Source of the DNA: Cafeteria roenbergensis
Lineage: Eukaryota; Sar; Bigyra; Bicosoecida; Cafeteriaceae
NCBI GenBank assembly: GCA_008330645.1
Contig: VLTN01000067.1
Coordinates: 62,001-126,000, forward strand
Reading direction: 5' to 3'
Length of the DNA: 64,000 nt
In this document: one piece after another, positions 11,201 through 20,769 of the stretch
Layout of the letters: each line of letters opens with the position of its first letter
Numbering within the stretch: the stretch's first letter is position 1
The notes under the pieces: model-generated
The model's database searches: none
Told to the model about the DNA's origin: nothing
The model's input: the letters and a program-made list of their open reading frames with translations, nothing else
Program-made: the position numbers and the translations under genes

Positions 11201-13486
11201 GGCAGCGGGTCTCTTGGGGCCGCCGCCGCAGCAGCAGCAGCCCGCCGACCAACCAGACCGCGTGCACGCCCTGCCGATCGCGCCTCCTCGCCCGGTGTCG
11301 TTCGAGTCGATCACGTTCTCGAACGGAAACGCCGCGTCGTGGGGGCCGGTCGCCAGGTACGGCCAGGGCACGGAGGCGCTGAGCGCACACGGAGCCTCTG
11401 GGAGCACGGCCGCCCCGCCCCGGCCTCCCTTGGAAGTCATGCTGGAGCTGGTGGCCCGGTGCCTCGCGCCGGAGGAGCTGCCCATCGGGGTCGCCCCGCC
11501 GGACCTGCGTGCGCCCTCCTCCTCGCACATGCGCTGCACGCACTGCTCGCTGCGGGCCAGGCAAAAGGCCGTCCACCCCTCGATGAGCATCGCGTCGCCG
11601 GGGAAGAGCTGAATCTGCAGGGTGGTTCGGGACTCGGATTCGCCATCCTGCTGCCGCAGGCCCGGCATCGACACGGGCACTGCCACTCTTGCTGCAATCA
11701 TCAAAACCCCGTGGCGGAGGTAGGCAAGGCGCGCTGCGGCCGCGAAGGTCCGGTTTGCGAGGCCGCAGGGGAGGCTGAACCTGTGCAGCTCCTGGCCGAA
11801 TCCCGCCGCGTACTCGGCAAAGGCGGGCCGCCGCGCCTGGACGCTGCTCCACTTGCGCGCCTTGCCCTTGCTTTCGTGGCGGGGGCTGGTCCACCACGCC
11901 CGGGGCAGCCCCCACTGGCCCAGCTGCGCCGTGGCGTCGGCAACCTCTGGACCCTGCCCCATGGCCACCGCGGTCGCCGTGATGGAGGACAGCCCGCGCA
12001 CCAGCGGGCCCCACGCGTTGGAGCGGCGGGTGTCGGCGGGGGACCCCATGTGCACCAGGTTTGAGATGAGCGTGGTCACCCCCGGCAGCACCGCCCCGGC
12101 CGCCAGCAGCCCCATCTCGAGGTCGGACACCGACATGGCCATGTCGCCCTGCGCCCACCCGGGAACAGTGCTCATGTGCGACCGCCCGTGCGGGCGCCTC
12201 GTCTGCGCCACGATGCGCGTCGTGGGAGCCGACGCCTTGATGGCCAACGCCGACGCGAGGCCCGCGGCGTCCGCGCGCACGCCGTCGGGGACTTCGGCGG
12301 CCGTGTCGGTGAGGTACAGGAACGCGCCCGCCCGGTGTGCCCCGGCCCGGCGCAGGTCCTTGAGGCTCTGGCAGCTGCCACGGATGTACGTGACGGCGCC
12401 GCCGAACCGGAACGAGTCCACGAGCGTCTGCAGCCGGCCCTGGAGCTTCTCTGTGCCAAGCACCACCATGGCCGGAACGGTCGCGGGGTCCCGGCCCGTG
12501 TGGAAAAAGTGGTCCAGGACGGGGCTGATCCGGGCCGCAGAGCCCACCGCGCCGGTGATGACGACGTGCCGTCTGTTCTCCTGAGGGGAGGGCGAGTACG
12601 AAGTGCGGTCCGACGCCTGGAACCACAGCTTCACCAGCTGCGCGATGATCGTGGGCAGCACGGACGCGGAGATGATGATCACGAGCGAGAGAGCGACATA
12701 GCTGGCACCCTCCGAGACCGGCTGCCCGGGCCTGCCCACCACGGTGGAAGTTGCGTAGTACAGCGCCTGGTGAAAGGGCAGGGTGTCGTCGTCCTCAAAG
12801 GCCAGGATGAGGCCGGCGGTCGCAAACACAAACGAGACCACGGCCAGAACCAGCAGGAAGAGCTGCCGCTCCAGGGCGTACGAGGGCGCCAGCCGCGCAA
12901 CGCGCAGCACCCGCAAGGCTCGGAACACTCGCAAGGCGCGCGTTGCCTGCTCCACCAGCCCCGCGGACGCGCCCGCTTGGCCGAACTGCGGGTTCTCCAG
13001 CGCGAGCAGTCGCGCCGCGAGCGGCGGCCAGATTGTAAGGACATCAACAATGCCGGAGATGGAGAAATAGGCAACGAGCGGGTGCCGCGACAGGCTGAGG
13101 ATGAGCGCGAAATCCAGCAAGAAGTACAGCGTCAGCGCGAGCTCCAGGGAAGGAACCCATGCTGGGGGAGCCTCCCCAGGCTCCAGGTACGTTTGCCACA
13201 CGAACATGGCGACGGACAGGATGGACAGGATGCCTTGCACGAGGTCGAGGTAGGCGCCGATTGGCGTTTCCACGTGCAGCAGCGACGCGGTCCGCTCCCG
13301 ACACCCGCGTCTTGCAGTCTTGGACCCCCTGCGGCAGCAGCACCTGCAAAGCTGGCATCCAGTCGCGGCGGCGACGCGCCGACAAGCGGAGGATGTCAGC
13401 CGGGCAAGCAGAATGCACACAGGCACTGCCACAAAGCCGCCCAGGAGAGTCCCCACGAGGTACGCTGTGTCCGAATTCGACGCCAT
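8282..13486 (-). CDS. Slo/BK-like six/seven-TM channel with RCK domains
   Basis: Single-exon frame of 1,734 residues from the ATG at 13486. Visible membrane segments are S0 (8-30), S1 (80-100), S2 (110-132), S3 (143-163), an Arg-rich S4 with basic residues at about every third position (181-200), S5 (208-230), pore loop (236-258) and S6 (263-287). An extra S0, a Cys cluster after it (CQLCRCCC; BK is palmitoylated in this loop), two Rossmann-like RCK domains (from RRHVVITG and from GHILVCGANE) and a C-terminal TNPAADTLLGEDDLVYVL block all fit the Slo family, which conducts K+ and is gated by voltage and Ca2+. Oddities: the filter reads TVVGRPGQ where TVGYGD is expected, and RCK2 is followed by several hundred disordered residues with a poly-Glu run. 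Ion selectivity is therefore uncertain. Confidence 0.8.
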   Translation of the reverse strand: MASNSDTAYLVGTLLGGFVAVPVCILLARLTSSACRRVAAATGCQLCRCCCRRGSKTARRGCRERTASLLHVETPIGAYLDLVQGILSILSVAMFVWQTYLEPGEAPPAWVPSLELALTLYFLLDFALILSLSRHPLVAYFSISGIVDVLTIWPPLAARLLALENPQFGQAGASAGLVEQATRALRVFRALRVLRVARLAPSYALERQLFLLVLAVVSFVFATAGLILAFEDDDTLPFHQALYYATSTVVGRPGQPVSEGASYVALSLVIIISASVLPTIIAQLVKLWFQASDRTSYSPSPQENRRHVVITGAVGSAARISPVLDHFFHTGRDPATVPAMVVLGTEKLQGRLQTLVDSFRFGGAVTYIRGSCQSLKDLRRAGAHRAGAFLYLTDTAAEVPDGVRADAAGLASALAIKASAPTTRIVAQTRRPHGRSHMSTVPGWAQGDMAMSVSDLEMGLLAAGAVLPGVTTLISNLVHMGSPADTRRSNAWGPLVRGLSSITATAVAMGQGPEVADATAQLGQWGLPRAWWTSPRHESKGKARKWSSVQARRPAFAEYAAGFGQELHRFSLPCGLANRTFAAAARLAYLRHGVLMIAARVAVPVSMPGLRQQDGESESRTTLQIQLFPGDAMLIEGWTAFCLARSEQCVQRMCEEEGARRSGGATPMGSSSGARHRATSSSMTSKGGRGGAAVLPEAPCALSASVPWPYLATGPHDAAFPFENVIDSNDTGRGGAIGRACTRSGWSAGCCCCGGGPKRPAAGHTDGEGRSKAVPVRWTEEAHARASERWANASEGARDGSTVLALNAVISPSDDMAEAATASLNTPPLRSAAGGIVSPGATDAPAPLRGHILVCGANENIGLLARALVSGPSGLPVAVLCPERSVPTHDAMERAHRGSSDWLAAVRIVHGDPTHAADLMRAGARTARAAIVLAPARGAGGLIRNVAMQEGGATEGADLELETWGIAAASALFAVNPALHTLTQLHSGKHARFIRPTGVGLRAAQTAAVGATLAASPMQPLLSYGLKRTSKQPRSRAKFQGAAKSVLKGLSVKRALTAAAMRRPASLAAVALAAARAADASSSLRPQSPAAAGATGAASPAAGSPAAKAASEGVGASAEAAADTVAPGRRGGSDRGLRTRLSRDSHEAGAGADEKQPAHAGRGRQSAGRAAAPTVTFADVEAGRSDGQDDDGAVAGASADAGSDIGEEEEEEEEEEVHDIDDDTALGMELLGVAAAQVEQLIAREQEEEEGNADEGGEGGSGDAPALSGPAPEAGAADADAGADTSGQQAVMVGDSSGASTPSGEAHSEGFDDFQQHCDLGDSEDEYEALRQGVADTAVAMGGDAAASVASGAAQVSPHRTGFGETTGGLAPTPAPLGAEGSGGGRGQPTSAPSQGAGAGSDAGAVAGGAAATTIRADGPQPPNAPATAALPGSEGAAAPPVPPLALPSPPLPAPTAAATSPPPAGRGAAGEASGSGAAGPDDVHQRVAKGATNEFASVRDGAEEALVLGHQAEELAAKAAAGEKLTRKSRASGRKMAKRAARKAADAQSDPSTASNGPGSAGVWGAPAFAAGRAFASTSLDAMALEALFTPHVVTISSLMVRAVRKGTLGGMRVAALVCELHLLDRPLAAGPTGPSESGSAEDTTEPPVPSGFIPATYGQLFEAALRERGVLCIGLYRRIAPWNVWRTKGKSWQDGDESEGFRFRPWQLQYVLTNPAADTLLGEDDLVYVLKA
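9838..9869. repeat. (CCT)n microsatellite, coding poly-Glu
   Basis: An uninterrupted CCT/CTC trinucleotide run. On the minus strand it codes a stretch of ten glutamates in the long cytosolic linker of the Slo-like channel. Confidence 0.9.
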
Positions 13487-13705
13487 TGCGGCCTCCCCTA
13501 GCTCTTGGCGGGCCTGGGCAAGTCCGCAGCCGCAGTTCCTGTGGTTGCCGACGTGGCGGTTGCTGGTCCGGCTGGCGCCGCTGCCGGCAGTTCAACCACT
13601 TGAAGTTGGGGCCGGACGCCCTATTCGAGCCGAACTAGGGCTCTGCCCGGGTCAGCCGCTCGGCCGCGGGCCGCCTTGACCCGAGGCGCAAGGCGGCCCA
13701 AGACG

Positions 13706-16609
13706 ATGCAGCACGCGCGCCCGCGTGCTTGCGACGAGCCGGAGAGCGCGCCGGTCTCTCTGCCTGGGGCAGCTTCTCTCCAGCCCGAAGCAGATCGGCG
13801 CCGCGGCGAATCGAGCGGCCTCATGGCGGACCGCGCCAGCCTCGCCGGCTCGGAGGCGCGCTCGCGCATGCGGACAAGAAATGGCCGGCAGTTGGCCAAG
13901 GAAACGACGCCGCCGTGGCTCGCAAGCGAGGCAGAGGCGTCGTTGAGCTCGCTTGGCGGCGCGCGGCCGGTTCGTGAGGACGGAACCGTCGAGCGCGCGC
14001 GAACCCGCCTCGCCGGGGCAGGCGGCCCCCTTCCCGCCGCAGGGAGTCGCACAGGAGCGTCAGGGTCTCCCGGTGAAGAGGACGAGTGCGCAGCGAGGGT
14101 GGCACTGCTGGACTTCTCCACGCCTGGCGCTCAGGCCGCCAGCTCTCGGCCTCGCAGCCCCCACCAAAGCTGGCTTGCAGACGGTGCGGAGTGCTTCACT
14201 GCCGACGCATCAGCAAGAGCAGGGGCTCGTCGGGTGGCCAGCGCAGCGGAGCTTGCCGCGTTGGTGAACGGGCCGCAACTAGTGCGCCTTCACGGTGCCG
14301 GCCCGTGCCGCCGCCGCTTGCTGACGTCTGGCCCGCGCGGGCTGTGCTTGCTAGGGAAGCGTGTCGTGGTGCGGTGGTCCAACGGACAGTTTGGGGCTTT
14401 CGTGCCTCCAGGATTCAGGGTCGTGCACGCAGCCAATCTGCCAGGCCTGGAGGAGCATTGCGTTATCCTGTCAGCGAAAGGCAGCGAGGGGCAGTTGTTC
14501 CTGAGCCGCTCTGGCCTCAACATGCCCGAACCGCAGCAAATCAACCACCATGGAGCAAGCTTCGTGTTCGCGTTGAGCCTCTCTGGGGCAGCCGGCGTGG
14601 TGACTGTGGCCCCAGCCAGCGTCGCGTTGTGGCGGAGCAGCAACGGCGGGGCATGGGAGGAATGCGGGCGGGTGGCGCTGAGCGGAGCAATCACGGTTTC
14701 GTCCCTGGGCTGCGTGGGCGTCGCGCGTCTGAATGCAGACGACGACAACGTGCTGATGGTGCCGTGCAGGCGACATGTGCTGCTTGTGCGGGTGACAGAA
14801 GCAGCGGCAGCCCCGCCCAAAGTGGTCGCGCGCCTCGCTCCATGGGGACACAACGTGGAGTTCGCGTGCGCAGGGCGCGCGGGCCTTGTCGGCTGCTCTC
14901 TGTCCGGCACCTACATGATGCACGTCGACGGCCACGTGAGCCCGGTTCTGGCTGCCCCGGCGGCCGGGGATGAGCGCCACCTTGCGGCTGTGTCAACAGG
15001 CCGAGCGCTAGCGATCCTGACGAGCAAGGCAGTTGTGGTCGCGGACTGGGAAGACGAGCCCGAGCACGGGGAGGCGCTCGTGCGCATTCGCGGGCGATTC
15101 AAGTTTGCTCGGGCCAGCACGAATTCTTGGCCGGGACCGGGCGACGCGGCGAAGATGGCCTGGATGGGACTGTCCCGCTCGCACAGCGCCAAGGCTGCAG
15201 GATCTGCCCTGTGGTTTGCCGACGAGGACGGCCAAGCCGCCGGAGTGGCCCTGCACCCGTGGGGCGCAGACCGGTATGTTCAAGCTGGCACGACGATGCC
15301 CGTCTGCCGACCAACCCAGGCCGGGCCCCCGGACGATTTGCGCAGCGCTGCGGTCCTCAGCGGTGGCATCGTCGTGCTCTGCCACGCTGGGGAGGTTCAT
15401 TGGAAAGACGCAGAGACTGGGGCGCAACGCTGTCTGCCGGTTCCGGGCATGGGCACAGCCAGGCTGGTGCGGACCACCGCGCCATTCGGGCGCCTTCCGT
15501 GCCACGCACTGCTGCTGGGGTCGGAGGCGGGCAAGCTTGTCCTCCATGTGGCTGGCATTGCCACTGGCAAAGGTCGCGCCCCGGTCGCCACTTCGGATTG
15601 CGTCGTGCTGCCTTCACGTCGCAGGAGCACGCCGCTGGTCTCTTGCGCGACCCAGCTGTCGCTGAGCCACTACGCACTAGCAGTGGCGCAGGGCCGGTCG
15701 CTGCTGCTGGTGCTGTTTGACGCGAGCTTGGGGGCGCCGAGCGCCGTGGGTACAGCAAGGCTCGCATCCGCCCCAGCAGCGATCGATTGGGCGCGAGACG
15801 GGGCAGAGTTCATCGTGTGGCAACCAACGCGAGACGGCCTGGCCCCGCATTGTTTTGCGGTCACGCAGCCTCAGCAAGGAAGGATCGCGATTGTCCGGGC
15901 CGTTGACGAAGAGCTGCCACGGCTCGCGGAGCCTGAGAGCGCAGTTGCCGTCCGGTGGAATCGCAGCATCGCGAGCGGCGGAGAGGCTGCGACTGGAGGC
16001 GGAGCTCAGACAGCCGACTTGAACGCGGCCACCGGTACACCCGCGGCCGCCGACAGCCCGGTAGGCGACGCCATGTCTCGAGTCTTGCCAACGACCTCAG
16101 GGCTCGCGGGGGGGCGCAGCGGGGCTGCTGCCTCGCCCACCCTCGAGACGGCGGTTGGCCTGGACGCTCTGAGCAGGTTCCGCTGGATCGTGGCTGCGGA
16201 CAGCAGCTCCGTTGTGCAGGAGGCACATGGGCCGAGCTGGTCGGGCCCGGAGGTGCCACAGGGCGCTGCTGGTGCGCTTGCGTACCGCCTGCCGAGCTCT
16301 GGCCACGTCGTGGTGTGCTCACAGGCGGGCAACCGCTGGAGCGTCTGGGCGCCTCGGCTCGCATCGCACCACAGGCTGCCATCTGCGCCTGGAGCCGCTG
16401 TCGCCGGGCCGTTGGCCTGCCATACGGCAGCCCTCGCCGCGTCCCCTGGTTCCTCTCCAAAAGCAGAGGCGCCGGCGCCGGCCGGCATGGCCGTGTGGTA
16501 TGGCGGCGAGAGGAAAGACTCGCCCGCAGAGGCCTCTGGGCGGGGGGAGCGGGCCGGCAGCGCGCTGGCCAACGAGCTTCTGTTTGCGTCGCGCCTTCCT
16601 CGAGGCTGA
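13706..16609 (+). CDS. Probable beta-propeller protein, unknown function
   Basis: Single-exon frame of 967 residues from the ATG at 13706; an upstream in-frame TTG at 13676 is unlikely to be used. The first 150 residues are disordered and Arg/Ser-rich. From about residue 180 to 700 there are repeated short beta-strand-like blocks with small-residue turns (for example GPRGLCLLGKRVVVRWS, AGVVTVAPASVALWRS, GSALWFADEDGQAAGVAL, ALAVAQGRSLLLVLFD), as in degenerate WD40/propeller proteins such as vesicle-coat or nucleoporin subunits. No GH-WD signature pairs are regular enough for a family name. The C-terminal part is again low complexity. It shares a 219-bp divergent promoter region with the channel gene. 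Confidence 0.6.
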   Translation: MQHARPRACDEPESAPVSLPGAASLQPEADRRRGESSGLMADRASLAGSEARSRMRTRNGRQLAKETTPPWLASEAEASLSSLGGARPVREDGTVERARTRLAGAGGPLPAAGSRTGASGSPGEEDECAARVALLDFSTPGAQAASSRPRSPHQSWLADGAECFTADASARAGARRVASAAELAALVNGPQLVRLHGAGPCRRRLLTSGPRGLCLLGKRVVVRWSNGQFGAFVPPGFRVVHAANLPGLEEHCVILSAKGSEGQLFLSRSGLNMPEPQQINHHGASFVFALSLSGAAGVVTVAPASVALWRSSNGGAWEECGRVALSGAITVSSLGCVGVARLNADDDNVLMVPCRRHVLLVRVTEAAAAPPKVVARLAPWGHNVEFACAGRAGLVGCSLSGTYMMHVDGHVSPVLAAPAAGDERHLAAVSTGRALAILTSKAVVVADWEDEPEHGEALVRIRGRFKFARASTNSWPGPGDAAKMAWMGLSRSHSAKAAGSALWFADEDGQAAGVALHPWGADRYVQAGTTMPVCRPTQAGPPDDLRSAAVLSGGIVVLCHAGEVHWKDAETGAQRCLPVPGMGTARLVRTTAPFGRLPCHALLLGSEAGKLVLHVAGIATGKGRAPVATSDCVVLPSRRRSTPLVSCATQLSLSHYALAVAQGRSLLLVLFDASLGAPSAVGTARLASAPAAIDWARDGAEFIVWQPTRDGLAPHCFAVTQPQQGRIAIVRAVDEELPRLAEPESAVAVRWNRSIASGGEAATGGGAQTADLNAATGTPAAADSPVGDAMSRVLPTTSGLAGGRSGAAASPTLETAVGLDALSRFRWIVAADSSSVVQEAHGPSWSGPEVPQGAAGALAYRLPSSGHVVVCSQAGNRWSVWAPRLASHHRLPSAPGAAVAGPLACHTAALAASPGSSPKAEAPAPAGMAVWYGGERKDSPAEASGRGERAGSALANELLFASRLPRG

Positions 16610-16696
16610 GAGGGCATTTGCACGGCAGCGACCGAGCGTCACTGCCGCAAGGCGCGTACCGCTCGCCCCGCCTTGCACAGAGAGCACCGGAGAAGG

Positions 16697-17376
16697 TCAC
16701 ACGTGCGAGCTTGCTCCTCCTGCTGCCGCAGCGGTCGGCCGGGGGGGAGCGAGCGTGGCTCCGCTCCGAAGCAGCAGCTGGTCCACCTCGTGGTCGAACA
16801 GAGGGAGCGCGATGGGCTCCGACGAATCCGCCAGAGGGTTTCGAATCACAAGTGGCACGAAGACGTCGCAGTACAGCTGCCGAAGCAGCGGAGAGCAGTC
16901 GGGGGCGTCCTCGTTGGTCAGCAGCGCAAAGCGCCAACCGGTCCCGGAGCGGTAGTGATGGACAGCATACTTCCCCGCGCGGTAGTAGTGCACGTCGGCG
17001 GTTGCCTCGCTGCGGCACGATAGGTCATCGAGAGACGGACTGGCAGCTTGGGGGTGGAGACCGCGCGCGAGTGCTCTGTGTCCGCTTCTCGGGATCCGGG
17101 GACTGCCCACGGGCGCGCCAGCCGGCTCGGGCAGCTCCGAGATCGCAGCACTGATGGCCTGGGTCCCCAGACTCTGGCTCACGGCTTGCCGCGCGACTTG
17201 GGCGCGAGCCTGGGGCCGATGCCCTCCAGCGTGGTGAGGACGCCGAACAGGAGCTGCGCCTGCTGGCTTGGCCCCGACTCCGTGGACTTCTGTGCTCTCC
17301 ACTCGCGATGGAAGAGAAGCTTGCCAGACCGGCTGTAGATGAACAGGCAGTACGGCGCCAAGGACGCGGCTGCCAT
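16697..17376 (-). CDS. TRAPPC1: TRAPP complex subunit 1 (Bet5/TRAPPC1)
   Basis: Two exons, 17376-17183 and 17009-16697, give 168 residues (human TRAPPC1 has 145). The 173-bp intron has a GTGAGC donor and CAG acceptor and is placed by continuity with the family. Exon 1 holds the longin-like start (YCLFIYSRSGKLLFHREW, then LLFGVLTTLEGI). Exon 2 holds the HYYRAGKYAVHHYRSGTG block that matches the TRAPPC1 KLHYYETPTG region, then a YCDVFVPLVIRNPL segment and a short Ala-rich tail. TRAPPC1 is a core subunit of the TRAPP tether and Rab exchange factor acting in ER-Golgi traffic. The stop lies 87 bp from the convergent propeller gene, and the start lies 161 bp from the lipase start. Confidence 0.88.
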
Positions 17377-17537
17377 GGTCTGCGCGGCCTTGCTCGTGGC
17401 TCGAGGGTGCGCTCGCCGGCTCGGTGCTGCGGCCAGTGCTTGCGGCTCGCAAAGACTCTGCCCCTCGAAACTTGAACTCTGAGTGAGCGCAGCCTCGCCG
17501 GCAAACAGCTCGGCTGGCCTCACTGGCACTCGGCCGC

Positions 17538-19369
17538 ATGAGCGCGGGGGTGGGCACACTTGGGACTCTCGGGCGGAGCACGTGGGTGAGTCCAAGCTGT
17601 CATCATCGCGGGGGTCAATAACGGGCATGGCACCTGCCGTGCTTGCTTTGCGCCCGCGCGTCGTTGCTCGACCGCTGCCCATCTGACGCACCGCCTCCTT
17701 CTGCTCCTCCGCGTGCCGGTTGTGCGTGCCCCGCGGCTCGCAGGAAGCCGTCGCTTCGCTCCCCGCGGGCGGATGGACCGCGGCGGATGTGGCAATGACG
17801 GCCGCGGTCATCACCCGCGTCGCCACCTCGCTTGTGGAAGCGCCCCGGTATCCCGACGACGCAGCATGGCGTGCCTGGGTGTCCGGCTGGCCTGAGGAGC
17901 GCGCCATCGTCGACCCGAGGCGCATTTCTGGCCTGAGCTTCGCAGCGCATCTCGCTGACGCGGCATACGAGTCCGACGCGACCAAGCTTCGCAAGGCGCT
18001 GGTCAAGGTGGCGAAGGCCTCGTCCGGCGGCGCTGGGCATGGTGCGCCTGGCCTCGTGGCGTCGGCGCCGGAGCTCGTGTCCCATCGGCCGGCGTTCGGC
18101 GCGGTGTCTGCCGCCCCGGCCCACTACATCGCGCTCGACCACGTGGGCCGCCGCGTCGTGCTCGTCGTTCGGGGCGTTGCCGGGGCCTCGGAGACGGCCG
18201 TGATGGTGGCGGCAGGATCGCAGCGGTTTCGCAGCGGCTTTGCGCACACTGGGCTGGTGACCAGCGCGGCCGCGCTCTGGGCCGAAGTTCGAGGCCAGCT
18301 GGCGCAGCTGATGCAGGGCCACCCGGGGTACAGCCTCCTGTGCGTGGGCCATAGCCTTGGCGCGCCGGCCGCTGCGCTGGCTGCGCTGAGCGCGCGCGAG
18401 GAGGGCATGGGCCCCTCGACAGGCTCGCGGGCGGCGCACGCCGTCGCATTCGCGCCTCCAGCCTTCGTCTCCGCGTCGGTGCGGGACGAGCTCCAGGACG
18501 TGTGTGAGTCTGTGGTCTGCGGCGAGGACTTTGTGCCTCGCATTCACCTCCTGAGCCTCGAGCGGCTCAAGGCTCGAATCAAGGCGGGAAAGCGGCCTGG
18601 CCTGGCTCGGTCGAGCGAGGAGGAGCAACGCGCAGCGGAGCGGGCGTATCAAGGCAGCGGCCAAGAGCGAGCGGCTGGGTCAGAGGCGACGGTGCCGCCG
18701 GCTGCCCCCGGGCCGCGGCCTGCGAGGGGGGAGGTTGCTGCAGCCAAGGCTGCGGCAGGTGCTGCGCGCGTCGGCGCCGCTGAGCCGCAAACAACGCTTG
18801 CCCTGCTGGCGAGTAAGGTGGGCTCCTCGGTCCAGGCGCTGGCGGCTTCCACGGCAGCGCTGCTTGCTTTGAGGGGCAAGGCCGCTGATCAGGGCAGCTC
18901 CGCGAACTCGCACAACCCACGAGGGGCGGCCGAGGCAGCAGCTGGAGTCGTTGCCGCCACGGCCTCAGCGACTGCTGGTGGCTTCAGCGACGCCCTCACC
19001 CGCTTTCAGTACGTGCCTCCTGGAAACGTGGTGTTTTTGCGCCCGGCTCGATGGTATGCAGACGGCGCGCCGGTCAGCGGCGGCCCTCCGCTCGTCGAAT
19101 TCCCGGCAAGTCCTCAAACGCCCGTGCCCAAAACATACCTTCCGGGCGATGAGTTTTGTGTGGAGGTTCCAGGTGCGGTCTGGCCGCACGCTGCCCTGGG
19201 ACCAGTTCCCGCAGTGTGCGACGGGCTGCTTGGCGACCTCATCCTGACCGACTCGATGCTCGGAGACCACCTTCTAAGCAATGTCACAGTCGAGCTTGAC
19301 CACCTGCTTCGTGGTTGCGATGCGCGACGGCTGCCACCCGGGGAGGACACGGTGGAGTCCCGGCGCTGA
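17538..19369 (+). CDS. Class 3 (DAG lipase-like) alpha/beta-hydrolase
   Basis: The main exon, 17744-19369, carries a lipase fold with the nucleophile motif CVGHSLGAPAAAL (Ser at 18353-18355), a GEDFVPRIHLLSL segment that supplies the candidate catalytic Asp, and DHLLSNV near the C terminus as candidate His. This is the layout of sn-1 diacylglycerol lipases. Between Asp and His is an Ala-rich insert of about 170 residues. I infer a 16-codon first exon, 17538-17585, because a consensus GTGAGT donor and the CAG acceptor at 17741-17743 join in phase across a pyrimidine-rich 158-bp intron, giving 557 residues. If that exon is wrong, the first ATG is at 17795. Substrate is inferred from family only. 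Confidence 0.72.
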
Positions 19370-20769
19370 GTGGGCCACGCCCATCTTGCGTGCGGGCTTT
19401 GCTCCGGGCGGCGCGCCGCTGCCTCTGATGCCATATTTGTCACGCGCTGCCTCCGGTGAGTGGGGGTGTACTGCTGTGGAAGCGTGCACGTTCTGTGGCG
19501 CCCGGACATGCTCAGCCGCCTGCAATCGGCGAAAATTTGTGGCCTTCGTCACGAGCTGTGCCTGCCTCCAACCGGCCAAACCTGCGTGAAATTCCGCGCC
19601 CGGTTTCGGCGGCTCGCTGCTGACCGGCAGCGGTGCGAGCAGTCGACGCATCGGAAACGGTGCTGACGTGTGCAAAACGATGAGAGGGGTGACACCGAAA
19701 TGCTGCGCCGTGATGTTTAGGTTGACTGGCGGTCACTCGCGGAAGCAAATCGCTGGAGGCCCAGTGTGACGTGTTTGCTTCGCCGCTTCCCACTTGCGCC
19801 CGAATGCTGGCTGAAGGCAGGCGCCCGGCCCAGAATGCAGGGGGTGACCTCAAGCCCTCAGCACCAGGTGCGCGTAGGCGCACCGGCGTGCTGATGCCTT
19901 GTCTGGCGCGCCAAACGCGGCCAGTCCCGGAACCTCGCCATTGCAGCCTCGCCCAGCGTTGGCGCCCTGTCGGCTTCTCGCAGTTGCCTCGTTGAGCCTA
20001 CCAGGGCTGCGCATCGTGCCTTCGTCAACGCCATTGCTGGAAGTCTCGGTGAGCTCTTCGCTTGTGCTCGAGTGCACCAGAAGGCGGCCGCCCTCGCAGG
20101 GCTGCGCTGCCACAAGTTTCCTGCTCGCCCTCCTCGGTCCACGCCCTCACGCTTTCCCGCTGCCCCGGAATCATTCCGTGTTGGGATCTTGGCCATGCGC
20201 CGCAGGGCTTTCTTTTGCGCCACGCCTGCTGGGCAGTCCTGTTGGATGAGGCGTCGGAGTCGGCCCACAGTCAGTCTCCTGCCAAGCACGTTGTGTCCAG
20301 AGCAACCATTATTGCAGCCCTCACCACGGGGCGGGGGGAGTCCACGGCCCACGATTCGCACGGCTCCAGCAGGGGCGCCTCGAGGCGAGGGCCGGGCTCC
20401 GTGTCCCGCCAACTCGAGTCCCTGCACGGCGACCCCAGCTCGTCCAGCCTGCCGGACGGAGGCTTGCCGCCGAGGTCGCCGCCGCAGCTGGGCCCGACAG
20501 CGGTTGACTTGGGGCAGGGTGGCTCAGACTCCACCGCTCCGTATCCGCCGCGCAGCCGCTGGGCGGAGCTCGGGCCTGCCAAGCGCCGGCGGGCATCGTG
20601 GCTATCGCGCGAGGCCTCCCAGACAGCCACGTCGGAGGGCCCGCGAATCGACACGGCCCCGTCCCAGGAAGGAGTCACGCACGGCTTGCCCCAGCGGCGG
20701 CGGCGTCGGGCGTCTCAGGTGCAGGCACCCTCGCATACGTCGCTGCACGAATTGCCTGAAGCCGACCAG
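19370..20769. other. Spacer between two same-strand genes; VSP 5' end and possibly a small minus-strand gene
   Basis: This is the only place where neighbouring genes share a strand. The VSP frame is open back to about 20062, and the stretch from about 20300 looks coding (basic phospho-site-like motifs such as RRRASW and RRRRAS), so part of it is probably a VSP N-terminal exon; a candidate acceptor TCCAG ends at 20300. On the minus strand an ATG-started frame of 87 codons (20113-19850) and an overlapping 60-codon frame from an ATG near 20035 are the best candidates for a missing gene. Neither has a recognisable domain. GTGAGT at 19456 and GTGAGC at 20049 are possible donors on the plus strand. 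Confidence 0.35.
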
